Positions 20,885-30,722 of a DNA stretch of 64,000 nt are shown here, piece by piece. Under the pieces are notes generated by a model. It had not been told where the DNA came from, ran no database searches, and was given only the letters and a program-made list of their open reading frames with translations. The position numbers and the translations under genes are program-made. This DNA comes from CAUZSH01 sp963582935. Its GTDB lineage: Bacteria; Pseudomonadota; Gammaproteobacteria; Francisellales; Francisellaceae. Location of the stretch: positions 17,227 through 81,226 of the forward strand of contig CAUZSH010000001.1 in assembly GCA_963582935.1 (NCBI GenBank), read 5' to 3'. Within the stretch, counting starts at the first letter, position 1; each line of letters starts with the position of its first letter.

Positions 20885-21682
20885 TTAATTCAATAAAACA
20901 GTTGGACGTTGCTTCGCTTTTCTCAGATTACTTAAGTAACTGTTATCTGGAAAGTTTTCTTTTAGAACAGCCGTGGAAGAGACTGCCATATCGGGAAGGT
21001 TTAATATCTTATATGATCTGATCATTAACACCAAAGCACCCTCTACGGCTTCAGAGCGAGGATATTGCTCAACAATGGTCTTTGCGCGGTTAATGGCACC
21101 AACATAGGCTGCATGTTCAAAGTTATATTTTGCGATATTATACTCATACTGACCAATCGTATTATTTAGATAAATCATACGTCTACGAGCATCGCTGACA
21201 TAATTTGCGTCTGGCTCGAGCTGAACCGCACGCTTTAACTCAAAAAATGCTTTTTTATAGTTTGATGGATCATGATGAGACATTTCGTAAGGCAATCTAC
21301 GTTGCAAGAAACCACGCCCATTATCAAAGTGCACCACGCCCATCATGTAATAAGCATACCCCACATCTTTATTAGAGGGGTAAAGCTTAATAAACTGACT
21401 CGCAGTCGCAATCACCATCGCAGGTTCTGCTTTTTGATAATAAGAATAGATCAGATCAAGCGTTCCTAATTGGCTATAATGCTCAAAAGGGTATTGAGCA
21501 TTCAAGGATTTCAGCGCTTTAATCGCACTGGTATAATCCCCTTCCTTCATATAATTATGACCAATCGCATAGATATATTCAGCACTATCTCCCTGATATG
21601 GAAGAATATTTTCATCTGAAGCACACCCTGAAAACAATAAAACACTCAATAAAAGAACTGTACCCGCCAATATTTTTTTCAT
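20885..21682 (-). CDS. bamD: Outer membrane assembly lipoprotein BamD
   Basis: Essential partner of BamA for inserting beta-barrel proteins into the outer membrane. The 265-residue protein has a lipoprotein signal ending LLFSGC (lipidated Cys20), then about five TPR repeats: EYIYAIGHNYMKEGDYTSAI, YPFEHYSQLGTLDLIYSYY, DVGYAYYMMGVVHFD and later AINRAKTIVEQYPRSEAVEGAL, all close to E. coli BamD landmarks. It is transcribed divergently from rluD, the arrangement seen in most gammaproteobacteria, which supports both calls. Confidence 0.95.
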   Translation of the reverse strand: MKKILAGTVLLLSVLLFSGCASDENILPYQGDSAEYIYAIGHNYMKEGDYTSAIKALKSLNAQYPFEHYSQLGTLDLIYSYYQKAEPAMVIATASQFIKLYPSNKDVGYAYYMMGVVHFDNGRGFLQRRLPYEMSHHDPSNYKKAFFELKRAVQLEPDANYVSDARRRMIYLNNTIGQYEYNIAKYNFEHAAYVGAINRAKTIVEQYPRSEAVEGALVLMIRSYKILNLPDMAVSSTAVLKENFPDNSYLSNLRKAKQRPTVLLN

Positions 21683-21769
21683 TCATTTACCCTTTTTAAC
21701 CAATTACTTGTGTCGTTTTTTTGTTTACACTATAGCAATATAAAATCACAAAGACGACGGAGTCTTGAA

Positions 21770-22798
21770 TTGAGCCATCATAAAACATTTGAGAGCATAC
21801 AGCAAAGCGTTATTGTCGAAGAGTCGTCTGCTGGGAAACGTCTTGATCAAATACTGGCTGAGATGTTCCCTGATTACTCACGATCTCAACTACAAAAATG
21901 GCTAAAGCAAGAAAAAATAACTGTTGATGGTGCACTGATAAAGGGCAAACAAAAACTGATCGGTGGCGAGACTATCCGAATAGATCTTGAGATTGAATCG
22001 CAAACAGGATGGACTGCCGAAGATATTCCACTCACAATCGTTTATGAAGATGATACTGTGATTGTCATCAATAAACCCGTTGGGATGGTCGTACATCCTG
22101 GTGCTGGCAATACTTCTGGCACATTGTCCAATGCATTACTACACCACTTCCCAGATATTGAGAGTGTCCCTCGTGCAGGCATTGTTCATCGCCTAGACAA
22201 AGATACTTCTGGACTATTAGTTGCCGCAAAAACGCTCAAAGCCCATACATCACTGGTAGAACAACTGCAAAACCGTACCGTTACCCGAGAATATGAAGCC
22301 ATTACCACAGGCGTCATCACAGCAGGTAGCACTATTAATCAGCCTATTGGTCGAAACCCCCACCATAGAACCCGCATGGCAGTAAGCGAATTTGGTAAAC
22401 CTGCCATCACGCACTTTAATGTCCTTGAGAAATATCGAGGACATACTCGCATTCGCTGCAAACTTGAAACGGGTCGAACACACCAGATTAGAGTGCACAT
22501 GCAATTTTTAAATGCACCACTTTTGGGTGATCAAACTTATAATGTTCGTTTAAGAATACCAAATGGTGCTGATCAAGCACTCATTGATGCACTTCGTCAA
22601 TTTAAACGCCAAGCACTTCATGCCTATAAGCTCGCTTTTATCCACCCTGAAACGGGTAAAGAGGTTTCATTCACGGCCAAACCACCAGAAGATATGCAGC
22701 AACTTATTGCAATCCTTCGACAAGATGTCCGTTCACTTTATAATCTTGATGAAGATGACGATGAAGGTGAAAATTTCGAGCATAATATTGACTGGTAG
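21770..22798 (+). CDS. rluD: 23S rRNA pseudouridine(1911/1915/1917) synthase
   Basis: Isomerises uridines in helix 69 of 23S rRNA. It carries an N-terminal S4 domain (GKRLDQILAEMFPDYSRSQL) and the RluA catalytic domain with HRLDKDTSGL (catalytic Asp) and LETGRTHQIRVHM. The frame is open to a GTG at 21710, but GACGGAG (21756-21762) sits seven bases before a TTG at 21770, and homology starts just after, so I use the TTG (342 residues). It diverges from bamD. The acidic tail (LDEDDDEGENFEHNIDW) is a little longer than usual. A hairpin terminator follows. Confidence 0.93.
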   Translation: MSHHKTFESIQQSVIVEESSAGKRLDQILAEMFPDYSRSQLQKWLKQEKITVDGALIKGKQKLIGGETIRIDLEIESQTGWTAEDIPLTIVYEDDTVIVINKPVGMVVHPGAGNTSGTLSNALLHHFPDIESVPRAGIVHRLDKDTSGLLVAAKTLKAHTSLVEQLQNRTVTREYEAITTGVITAGSTINQPIGRNPHHRTRMAVSEFGKPAITHFNVLEKYRGHTRIRCKLETGRTHQIRVHMQFLNAPLLGDQTYNVRLRIPNGADQALIDALRQFKRQALHAYKLAFIHPETGKEVSFTAKPPEDMQQLIAILRQDVRSLYNLDEDDDEGENFEHNIDW

Positions 22799-22822
22799 CG
22801 CCATATACATAGTCCAGTTCAA

Positions 22823-22852
22823 AATGCCGAATTTATATAGCGGTATTTTTTA
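22823..22852 (+). terminator. Rho-independent terminator of rluD
   Basis: AATGCCG pairs with CGGTATT (one G-U wobble) around an 11-base loop and is followed by a T-run, 25 bases after the rluD stop. Confidence 0.6.
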
Positions 22853-22954
22853 TTTGGTTAAATCGAGGTTTTGCTTGCCATACTTATTGATATGGTTAAA
22901 AAGACAAGGACTAGAAATCGGTAGTTTGGCTTGGGTTATGTATATAACGGGCAT

Positions 22955-22980
22955 AAAAAAGCCTTGCTTTAACAAGGCTT
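22955..22980 (-). terminator. Rho-independent terminator of the chitinase gene
   Basis: On the minus strand AAGCCTTG pairs with CAAGGCTT around a 6-base loop and runs into six T. It lies 30 bases after the chitinase stop. Confidence 0.8.
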
Positions 22981-23009
22981 AATATATTTAAAAACATTCC
23001 TTACTTGAA

Positions 23010-26000
23010 TTAATATGACTTCATCTGATCACAATATTTAGGCATATTACCATTATCATCAAGCTGGGCATTGCTCAGCCCAAAGCTTTGACCGATGGCA
23101 TTGTAGAAACCAATGCGATCCTCGACTTTCCCATTGGTAGGCTGATTACATTCCAAACCACCATTAATGATATTAATCGTTGATCCCATACCGAATTGTC
23201 GACCATCTTGAATCCCATCTTCGTATAAACGTTGCTCTTCTGCATTTGAAGAAGCAAGTGTTGACCCAAACCCTGCGCCAAGCCCCATAATTCCAGGATT
23301 TCCTGTCATCATGAAATGTGCAGAAGGTTTGTTATACTGAGGCTTCATCCAAAACCAGATGGCTGATGCCCATGCTACTTCAGAATCTTCCACCACTCTA
23401 TCAGGGTTTGCAAGTAACACATTCGCATCATTAAAGTAATACTCACTAAATGGGCCGTAATTATAGTTATAGCTTAGCTGCATTGGACCACGACCATAGT
23501 AACCTTGACCTTCAACTGGCTTATACGGGGCAAGGTCTGGGTTAGTCGCACTATAGGTCGAATATGCACAAACTGCTGGAGTACAGTTCACCTCATAAGT
23601 GAAATATAAACCCCAAGCCTCACGCCCACCTGGAGCCGTATCCCATCCACCCGTTGTTTCATGGGCTGTATTTGCCAAGAAAGCCGCAAGCTCACGTTTT
23701 TTATCGAGCTCACTGCCAACCGATGCGAAGCTAGGAAAACGTTTTGCCGCTTCGACTAATCCCGCATAAGTATAGGTTTGATGGGTTGCTGCACCCCCCT
23801 CATTCCGATTAGGAAATAGTGCTTCAAATTGTGCCTGAGTAAACAAGCTATCTAGGCTTGACTCCGCGACAGTTTCTCCAGTTACAGTTTCTCCAGTTAC
23901 AGTTTCTCCAGTTACAGTTTCTCCAGTTACAGTTTCTCCAGTTACAGTTTCTCCAGTTCCAGTTTCTCCAGTTCCAGTTTCTTCAGTTCCAGTTTCTTCA
24001 GTTCCAGTTTCTTCAGTTCCAGCACCATTATTTGATTTTTCTTGAATCCATGCATCAGCATGTGGATCAGGTAAATTATTTACCCCAAGATAGAACGTTT
24101 CAATCAATGATGGAAATGACGCTCCCTTCGGTGCATCGCCATCAAAACTCCAGAACATACCACCACCAAGATTATATTGGAGCACATATTCTGCTTTTGT
24201 TTGAATGGTTTCAGCGTCATCATACGTCATAAATATCTTAGTTTCAGGATTATAATAATATGATTCTACGTGTTGACCCTGAGCATTATGATCAATTCTC
24301 GTATATTTTAATGCCTCATACCCCTGACAAGCACTCAACTTTGCTGTTGCAAATGGTAAGCCCATTAAGCAATTATAAGAGATCGTGCCAGCCTCATACT
24401 CTCCAGGCATTGCTGTGCCAGATACCTGGAATAAACCATTATTATTGGTTGAGACTTCTGCCCAACCTCTCGCATATAAAGGCATACCTACAACAATCTG
24501 ATGGCTTGGAACACCTTTTGAAAGCAGATATTGTACAGCAGAATCTGTATTCCACTGCCCTTCATTTTCTGCAAAATCTGGATCTGCATGATCTTGATGA
24601 TCATACAATGCAGATTGGTGTCCCGTATCATTATCGAATGCGCCATCAAAATCATAAGTCATTAAGTTAATCCAGTCTAAATGCTTATAGATCTCTTCAT
24701 AACTTAACAAAGCCATATTTTGAGGTGCTGCCGATACTGCAGCAGTTAAGAAATATTGTTTACCATCTTCTACACCAGCCTGACTAAGCGCCACTTTTAA
24801 CTCAGCGATCAAATTCAAAAAATCAATCGCCTCTTGAGGCCTCTTCTCTGTATAGCTAAATTGCGGGCCTAATACTGGAAACTCCCAATCTAAATCCAAT
24901 CCATTAAAGCCATATTTCTTCATTGCACCAATTGATGATGCAATAAATACTGCTCGCTTAGCAGGGTCTGCAGCCATAATTGGGAAGTTCGTTGACTTAG
25001 TCCAGCCACCAATTGACATAAACAGATTGATATCTTTGTTCAAGTGTAATGCGGCTAATTCTTTCAACTGATTCAAACGGTGAAAATTACCAAAATATTC
25101 AGGTGCTACTTCTCCTTCTGGATAATGCCATTTATCTGCTGGGAACGTGACTTGCACATCGCCCCATATTGCAGTTGCTTCTCCAAAGCGTTTATCAAAG
25201 TCAGCATAACCATCTAGGTATTCGACTTCTCCCGTTGCTTTTAATCCCAAGAAGGCATAATAAATATCATCAACCAAATCCACTGGAATATCAGTGACAT
25301 TGTAATTACGTCCATAAATACCCCACTCAGCGAAGTATGCCCCTACGCGTTTTGTGTCACTTGTCGCAATCATTTCAAAGTTTAGGATATAGTTATTTGT
25401 CATATCATTAACGAGAACAGCTTGACCATGATCTTCCGATTTTAATTGATAACGATTACCTTCTTCATCATAAAATGCCACTTCAAAAACATGGTAATCA
25501 CCAGAGGGTAATTCAACAGCATTATTACCATTGGTAACCACCCTTATTAAATTATCACTACCTTCTGATCTGAAGTGTAAGCTAACAGAAATACCTTCAG
25601 GCAAGCCGCCTACAGCAAGGTTAATTGAGTTATTCTCAACCACAGGATCAACCACAGGATCAACCACAGGATCAACCACAGGATCAACCACAGGATCAAC
25701 CACAGGATCAACCACAGGATCAACCACAGGATCAACCACAGGATCAATCACAGGATCAACCACAGGATCAACCACAGGATCAACTTGATCATCAATAACA
25801 CCTAGATTTGTCCAAGCATCACTGCTTGCCCAACCTTCTGGGTTATAAGCATCACCTCCTTGAGAGCACCACCCTGCAACTTTACATTCATACAGCACAC
25901 CATTTAAAGCGACCTGATCACCAACGCTATAAGTGGCACTTTCAGAATAAGAAAGATAGTCTCCTTCAGGGATGACAGGATTAGAGTCATCACTTTCATT

Positions 26001-26366
26001 ATCTGAACCAGCGTCTGAGCCAGAATCAGGATTACCTTCAACCAATTCCCAGACCGCCACATCCGATGCAGGTTCGTCTCCCTTTGTCCACCATTTTGCC
26101 TTATACGTAGCGCCATCGTGAATGACTAAATCACCACCACTATACCCTTTAGAAGAAGTCCAATCCTGACTATCCGATAAGAGCTTCCAAGCATCATTAT
26201 TTGAAGGAACGTCACCTTGTGTCCACCATTGAGCCTCATAAATTTGGCTATTATAATCAACTTGTTCGCCTCCAACATAAACAGCACTTGAATCAAACTC
26301 TGCAGCCAATGCATAATTACAAAGTGCAGCAGTTACAATGGCCAAGCATATAGTTTTCTTTCTCAT
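23010..26366 (-). CDS. Secreted multidomain chitinase with GH18 and GH19 catalytic domains
   Basis: An 1118-residue exported chitin-degrading enzyme. In order: a signal peptide (cleavage near NYALA/AEF); two CBM5/12 chitin-binding modules (AQWWTQGDVPS, AKWWTKGDEPA); an acidic Ser/Asp linker; a third CBM-like module (CKVAGWCSQGGD); a VDPV repeat linker (194-241); a small beta domain; a GH18 barrel with GLDLDWE (Glu495 as acid/base; the first motif Asp replaced by Asn488); a Gly-Glu-Thr repeat linker; and a GH19 domain with HETTGGW (Glu903) and Glu925 as a possible second acid. The two catalytic families have different folds and mechanisms (retaining versus inverting). It has its own long upstream region and terminator, so it is probably transcribed alone. 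Confidence 0.92.
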   Translation of the reverse strand: MRKKTICLAIVTAALCNYALAAEFDSSAVYVGGEQVDYNSQIYEAQWWTQGDVPSNNDAWKLLSDSQDWTSSKGYSGGDLVIHDGATYKAKWWTKGDEPASDVAVWELVEGNPDSGSDAGSDNESDDSNPVIPEGDYLSYSESATYSVGDQVALNGVLYECKVAGWCSQGGDAYNPEGWASSDAWTNLGVIDDQVDPVVDPVVDPVIDPVVDPVVDPVVDPVVDPVVDPVVDPVVDPVVDPVVENNSINLAVGGLPEGISVSLHFRSEGSDNLIRVVTNGNNAVELPSGDYHVFEVAFYDEEGNRYQLKSEDHGQAVLVNDMTNNYILNFEMIATSDTKRVGAYFAEWGIYGRNYNVTDIPVDLVDDIYYAFLGLKATGEVEYLDGYADFDKRFGEATAIWGDVQVTFPADKWHYPEGEVAPEYFGNFHRLNQLKELAALHLNKDINLFMSIGGWTKSTNFPIMAADPAKRAVFIASSIGAMKKYGFNGLDLDWEFPVLGPQFSYTEKRPQEAIDFLNLIAELKVALSQAGVEDGKQYFLTAAVSAAPQNMALLSYEEIYKHLDWINLMTYDFDGAFDNDTGHQSALYDHQDHADPDFAENEGQWNTDSAVQYLLSKGVPSHQIVVGMPLYARGWAEVSTNNNGLFQVSGTAMPGEYEAGTISYNCLMGLPFATAKLSACQGYEALKYTRIDHNAQGQHVESYYYNPETKIFMTYDDAETIQTKAEYVLQYNLGGGMFWSFDGDAPKGASFPSLIETFYLGVNNLPDPHADAWIQEKSNNGAGTEETGTEETGTEETGTGETGTGETVTGETVTGETVTGETVTGETVTGETVAESSLDSLFTQAQFEALFPNRNEGGAATHQTYTYAGLVEAAKRFPSFASVGSELDKKRELAAFLANTAHETTGGWDTAPGGREAWGLYFTYEVNCTPAVCAYSTYSATNPDLAPYKPVEGQGYYGRGPMQLSYNYNYGPFSEYYFNDANVLLANPDRVVEDSEVAWASAIWFWMKPQYNKPSAHFMMTGNPGIMGLGAGFGSTLASSNAEEQRLYEDGIQDGRQFGMGSTINIINGGLECNQPTNGKVEDRIGFYNAIGQSFGLSNAQLDDNGNMPKYCDQMKSY
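23869..24018. repeat. 15-bp tandem repeat (10 units) encoding the GH18-GH19 linker
   Basis: Ten units of ACAGTTTCTCCAGTT and variants on the plus strand, coding for repeated (V/G)-T-(G/E)-E-T. The unit is a multiple of three, so copy-number change would keep the frame. Confidence 0.9.
25645..25788. repeat. 12-bp tandem repeat (12 units) encoding the VDPV linker
   Basis: Twelve units of GGATCAACCACA (one with GGATCAATCACA, the last diverged), coding for VDPV repeats between the binding modules and the catalytic part. In-frame length variation is likely between strains. Confidence 0.92.
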
Positions 26367-26860
26367 ATTAAGTTACCTACTATTATTACAATAAAAATCC
26401 ATTAAATTTCTTTTATACCCAAACAATACAAAACGCACATAATTATCTTTAAAATTATATTATTATTTCTTTTGATCAATAGTCGATCTCTTTTTACAAT
26501 GTGAGAAGTTACTCACATGGCATATACAAACAGACATATCAAAATTATTTAAACTTACGGCATAATGAATATTTTTTTGAGTTGCTATAATTAAAACCTC
26601 CACTGTTTTAGACGCCAATCATTCCTTTAACTAACACAGAAACTATAACAGCCAGGCACTCTTGTAGATACAAGCTATCTCTTTAATGGATGGCACCTTT
26701 CTCTTTATTTTCTTAAGACAACAGCCAGGCAACACCGGAGATTAACCGACCAATCTCTGAATACAGTCAATGCTTTAATCCTCTGCTAGATTTAAATTTT
26801 TACATTAAATCAATGCTGATGTATAATTATAGGCAATCTTCACCTAGACAAATCTCATCT
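26367..26860. other. Long non-coding region between chitinase and plsY with hairpins and a short repeat
   Basis: No gene is supported here. The sequence ACAGCCAGGCA occurs twice (26649-26659, 26721-26731). Two small hairpins follow these copies: CTTGTA/TACAAG (26661-26674) and GAGATT/AATCTC (26738-26757). It probably holds the divergent promoters of the chitinase gene and plsY. A small RNA or leader cannot be excluded. Confidence 0.4.
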
Positions 26861-27517
26861 ATGTCTTATTTTGAAATTTCACTCATCGCCATTGGGTACC
26901 TGTTTGGATCCATTAATAGCGCAATCCTTATCTGTAAAGTACTCAGACTACCATCACCGCGCACCATTGGCTCAGGAAACCCAGGGGCGACAAACGTTCT
27001 TAGATTAGGAGGAAAAGGCGCAGCCATTGCAACGCTTGCAGGAGACCTAGCCAAAGGGCTCGTTCCTGTTTTGATTGCACACTGGTTTGGGATGAGCACA
27101 CTCATCATTAGTTTAGTGGCACTCGCTGCTGTTATTGGGCATATACTTCCTATTTTCTTTGGGTTTAAAGGTGGCAAGGGTGTCGCCACACTAATCGGCG
27201 TAATGTTTGGTTTTCATTGGATTCTGGGGTTATTCTTCTTAACCACATGGCTAATTATTGCACTCATTACACGCTATTCATCATTTGCCTCCATCATTGC
27301 CACCATCGAAGCACCTATTGTTGTATATTTTTTCTTTGGTGAAAACCCAAGCTTTGTGTTCATTATCCTCGCACTGATTGTGATGATCCGACATAAGGAC
27401 AATATTCAGCGTTTGGTTGCAGGCACCGAAAGCAAACTAGGCAAAAAATTAAAGAAAAAGCCGAAAGTGAAAAAATCAACAGTCAACGATGCGCAAGAAA
27501 TATCCGAAATAAAGTAG
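26861..27517 (+). CDS. plsY: Acyl-phosphate glycerol-3-phosphate acyltransferase
   Basis: Inner-membrane enzyme that transfers an acyl group from acyl phosphate to glycerol-3-phosphate, the first step of phospholipid synthesis. The three conserved motifs are present: GSINSAILICK, then GSGNPGATNVLR and later GHILPIFFGFKGGKGVAT. The frame is open from an ATG at 26813, but homology begins at MSYFEISLIAIGY, so I use the ATG at 26861 (218 residues, five to seven membrane helices). The C-terminus has a lysine-rich tail (KKLKKKPKVKK) not typical of the family. No obvious ribosome site precedes either start. Confidence 0.93.
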   Translation: MSYFEISLIAIGYLFGSINSAILICKVLRLPSPRTIGSGNPGATNVLRLGGKGAAIATLAGDLAKGLVPVLIAHWFGMSTLIISLVALAAVIGHILPIFFGFKGGKGVATLIGVMFGFHWILGLFFLTTWLIIALITRYSSFASIIATIEAPIVVYFFFGENPSFVFIILALIVMIRHKDNIQRLVAGTESKLGKKLKKKPKVKKSTVNDAQEISEIK

Positions 27518-27569
27518 TTACATATAAATATCATTAATAAAACAGTCAAATTTATAAAGGGCAAGCGAA

Positions 27570-28526
27570 ATGATCATAGTTACAGGTGGCGCAGGATTTA
27601 TTGGTAGCAATATTGTTAAACAACTTAATGCACGCGGTCGCAAAGACATCTTAGTCGTGGATGATCTTAAAGATGGTACGAAATTCTTTAACCTTGTGGA
27701 TTGCGATATTTTTGATTATCAAGACAAGCATGATTTCCTTGAAGACATCTTAACGGGTGAAATCAATCCTGATGATATAGATACAATATTCCATGAAGGC
27801 GCTTGCTCTGCCACTACTGAGTGGGATGGCGAGTATGTCATGAAGAATAACTATGAATATTCAAAACACCTTTTACATTTTTGTATGGGAAATGAAATTC
27901 CTTTCCTCTATGCCTCTAGCGCCGCGACTTACGGTAATAGCGATACTTTTGTCGAAGAGCGTCAATATGAAAAGCCTGTCAATGTCTATGGCTATTCAAA
28001 ATTTCAATTCGATGAATACGTCCGCAATATGTTACCGCATGCCACAAGCCAAATTGTTGGTTTTAAATACTTTAATGTCTATGGTCCACGAGAACAGCAT
28101 AAAGGCAGCATGGCAAGTGTCCCCTTTCACCATTTCCAACAAATGAGAAAAGGCAGTCTCATTAAGCTATTTGGTCCTTATGGTGGATACGAAGCAGGTG
28201 AACAACGCCGTGACTTTGTCTATGTCGGTGATATTGTTGCCACCAATTTATGGTTTTTAGACCACCCAGATCAATCTGGTATCTTTAACCTAGGAACTGG
28301 GAGAAGTCAGCCTTTCAATGACATTGCTCATGCGATTATTGACTGGTTTGGGCGCGGAACCGTTGAATATATCGAGTTCCCAGAACACCTTAAAGGTCAT
28401 TACCAATGTTTTACAGAGGCGGACTTAACCAGGCTACGTACAACGGGTTGTGATGTAACCTTTAAAAATGTGGCTGAAGGTATTAAATGCTACCTTGATT
28501 GGCTAGACCAACAACACCATATCTGA
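27570..28526 (+). CDS. hldD: ADP-L-glycero-D-manno-heptose 6-epimerase
   Basis: Last step of the nucleotide-heptose pathway for the LPS inner core. It is a short-chain dehydrogenase/reductase with [16 protein letters not shown] (NAD(P)-binding GxxGxxG), SSAATYG and the active-site YGYSK (Tyr-x-x-x-Lys). The length (318) and the [17 protein letters not shown] segment match E. coli HldD closely. An AAGGG ribosome site precedes the ATG. waaA starts eight bases after the stop, so the two form a core-LPS operon, likely extended to ispA. Confidence 0.96.
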   Translation: MIIVTGGAGFIGSNIVKQLNARGRKDILVVDDLKDGTKFFNLVDCDIFDYQDKHDFLEDILTGEINPDDIDTIFHEGACSATTEWDGEYVMKNNYEYSKHLLHFCMGNEIPFLYASSAATYGNSDTFVEERQYEKPVNVYGYSKFQFDEYVRNMLPHATSQIVGFKYFNVYGPREQHKGSMASVPFHHFQQMRKGSLIKLFGPYGGYEAGEQRRDFVYVGDIVATNLWFLDHPDQSGIFNLGTGRSQPFNDIAHAIIDWFGRGTVEYIEFPEHLKGHYQCFTEADLTRLRTTGCDVTFKNVAEGIKCYLDWLDQQHHI

Positions 28527-28534
28527 TTCACCTA

Positions 28535-29824
28535 ATGATTTATCGGCTCATTTATAATCTCTTTTTTATTCTGGCACTGCCCTTTGTGGTCTTAAAACTT
28601 TTTTCACGTGCTAAAAAGAACCCTGATTACAAAAAAAGAATTCTTGAGCGGTTTGGATTATCACCCTTTAAATTACCACAATCTATTTGGATACACTCTG
28701 TTTCAGTGGGCGAAAGTATCGCCATTGCCCCATTGGTCAAAAAACTGATTGAAGAAAATCCCAATATGCCTTTTGTGATTACCACCATGACCCCCACAGG
28801 CAGTGTTGAGGTACAAAAACTTTACCAATCCTATGACAATGTGCATCACTGCTACCTGCCTTATGACCTCAGCTTATTGATGTACCTATTAATTTATCGC
28901 ATTAAACCCATTGCGCTCATTATTATGGAAACTGAGCTTTGGCCTTCTTTACTACACAGTTGTAAAGCAATGAAAATCCCCGTGATCTTAACCAATGCAA
29001 GGCTCTCCGAAAGATCAGCAAAAGGCTATCAAAAAATATCTTTTATCATCAAAGCAATGCTCCATGATATTGCCTATATTTCAGCGCAAACCCAAGCAGA
29101 CTACGACCGCTTTACGGCACTTGGAATGCCAAAACAAAAAATATCTGTCACGGGTAATTTAAAATATGACATTGCTATCACGGAGACACAACAGAAGCTA
29201 GGGCAACACTTCAAAGCAGGCTTTGGAAAAAGAAAAATATGGATCGCCGCCAGCACTCATGAAGGCGAAGATGGTATTATTTTAAAAGCCCACTTGGCAT
29301 TATTAAAGGAATACCCTGAAACATTATTGATCCTTGTCCCAAGGCATCCAGAGCGATTCAATCAAATCTACGAGCTTGCGTTGACTTATGGCTTGAAAAC
29401 CCAAAAGCGCTCAGAATTCATTGAAGATGACATTTGCCTTTCTGCTAATACCCAAGCTCTAATCGGCGACTCTATGGGTGAAATGATGGCATATTATTAT
29501 ACCTCTGACATTGCATTAGTCGGCGGGAGTTTGATCAATCATGGTGGTCACAATCTCTTAGAACCCGCATCACTTGGCAAGCCTACATTAACGGGTCCTT
29601 ACACTTTTAATTTTGAGGCGGTGACTAAAATGCTCGTGGAGAATCATGCCACAATCATTGTTCATGATGAAAGAGATTTATCTCAACAGCTAATTACCTT
29701 ATATTCAGATCCAAAAACATACCAAGAAATGTCTGAAAACGCAGTCAAAACTGTTAAATCGAATCAAGGCGCACTGCAAAAACAACAAGCCATTATTCAA
29801 AGATTTATCAAGACCAAGGAATAA
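28535..29824 (+). CDS. waaA: 3-deoxy-D-manno-octulosonic acid (Kdo) transferase
   Basis: GT30 glycosyltransferase that attaches Kdo to lipid A precursor at the inner membrane. The N-terminal anchor helix (NLFFILALPFVVLKLF) is followed by IWIHSVSVGESIAIAPLV, with the conserved Glu of the family, and TTMTPTGS. The C-terminal domain has ITGN-like VTGNLKYD, IWIAASTHEGED and GGSLINHGGHNLLEPASLGKP, all diagnostic. The frame is open from a TTG inside hldD (28499), but the ATG at 28535 gives the proper anchor start (429 residues). Whether one or two Kdo are added cannot be judged. Confidence 0.95.
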   Translation: MIYRLIYNLFFILALPFVVLKLFSRAKKNPDYKKRILERFGLSPFKLPQSIWIHSVSVGESIAIAPLVKKLIEENPNMPFVITTMTPTGSVEVQKLYQSYDNVHHCYLPYDLSLLMYLLIYRIKPIALIIMETELWPSLLHSCKAMKIPVILTNARLSERSAKGYQKISFIIKAMLHDIAYISAQTQADYDRFTALGMPKQKISVTGNLKYDIAITETQQKLGQHFKAGFGKRKIWIAASTHEGEDGIILKAHLALLKEYPETLLILVPRHPERFNQIYELALTYGLKTQKRSEFIEDDICLSANTQALIGDSMGEMMAYYYTSDIALVGGSLINHGGHNLLEPASLGKPTLTGPYTFNFEAVTKMLVENHATIIVHDERDLSQQLITLYSDPKTYQEMSENAVKTVKSNQGALQKQQAIIQRFIKTKE

Positions 29825-29831
29825 AGTCATT

Positions 29832-30722
29832 ATGTCAGGGAACCCATTTTCAGCCCAAAAAGAACGATGTGAATCTTTCTTAAAAAGTTATCTTTCTCAA
29901 CAGGTCATCACTTCTGACCGCCTAACGTCGGCTATGCATTACAGCCTGCTCAATGGGGGAAAACGAGTGCGGGCAACCTTGGTTTATATTACGGGTGAGA
30001 TATTTGAAACCTCCCCGCTTGCGCAAGACCACATTGCGATTGCCTTAGAAATGATCCATGCCTTTTCTTTGATCCATGATGATTTACCCGCAATGGACGA
30101 TGATAAATTAAGGCGTGGAAAACCTACCTGCCATATAGCTTATGATGAAGCAACCGCAATTCTTGCAGGGGATGCATTACAAATGCTTGCCTTTGAAGTG
30201 CTAGCAGATATTCCCCAAAATGAATTTAAAAACCCCATGCAATTAATCCAAGCCATTAAAACACTCGCCATTGCTACAGGTTATAATGGAATGACGGCTG
30301 GACAAATGTTAGATCTACAGGCTGAAGGACAGACACTTTCTACTGACGCGCTGGAAAATATACACCGGCATAAAACAGGAGCGTTAATTAAAGCGGCAAT
30401 TATAATCCCGTTTATTCTATCTGATCAATACAGCGATGAGGTGATGCCTCACTTGGCAACCTTTGCGGAATTAATCGGATTAGCTTTTCAGATTCAAGAT
30501 GATATTTTGGATATTACCACTTCCACTGAGATATTAGGGAAACAGGCTAATCGGGATATTGAACTTGAAAAATCCACTTATCCTGCACTCTTGGGACTAG
30601 AGCCTGCGAAAGCATATTTAGAAGAAACTTATGAGAAAGCGATTCAGGCGTTACAGAATATCCCTCGTGATACGAGTACGCTACAGGAGATTGCGGGTTA
30701 TATTGTTCACCGGAGAAATTAA
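29832..30722 (+). CDS. ispA: Farnesyl diphosphate synthase (short-chain polyprenyl synthase)
   Basis: Condenses isopentenyl and allylic diphosphates to farnesyl diphosphate in the isoprenoid pathway. The first aspartate-rich motif is [10 protein letters not shown] and the second is [17 protein letters not shown] and KTGALIKAA are also in place. 296 residues, the expected size. It starts seven bases after waaA, suggesting one operon. In many gammaproteobacteria ispA lies between xseB and dxs; here dxs is 20 kb away. The 3' end overlaps the convergent ung gene by four bases. Confidence 0.94.
   Translation: MSGNPFSAQKERCESFLKSYLSQQVITSDRLTSAMHYSLLNGGKRVRATLVYITGEIFETSPLAQDHIAIALEMIHAFSLIHDDLPAMDDDKLRRGKPTCHIAYDEATAILAGDALQMLAFEVLADIPQNEFKNPMQLIQAIKTLAIATGYNGMTAGQMLDLQAEGQTLSTDALENIHRHKTGALIKAAIIIPFILSDQYSDEVMPHLATFAELIGLAFQIQDDILDITTSTEILGKQANRDIELEKSTYPALLGLEPAKAYLEETYEKAIQALQNIPRDTSTLQEIAGYIVHRRN

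Noticed and set aside
25645..25788. CRISPR-like array of short repeats
   Set aside because: Units are 12 bp, contiguous without spacers and in frame within the chitinase gene, so this is a coding tandem repeat.
25531..25788. Plus-strand frame of repeated TGS residues
   Set aside because: It is the antisense shadow of the VDPV-coding repeat and has no start context.
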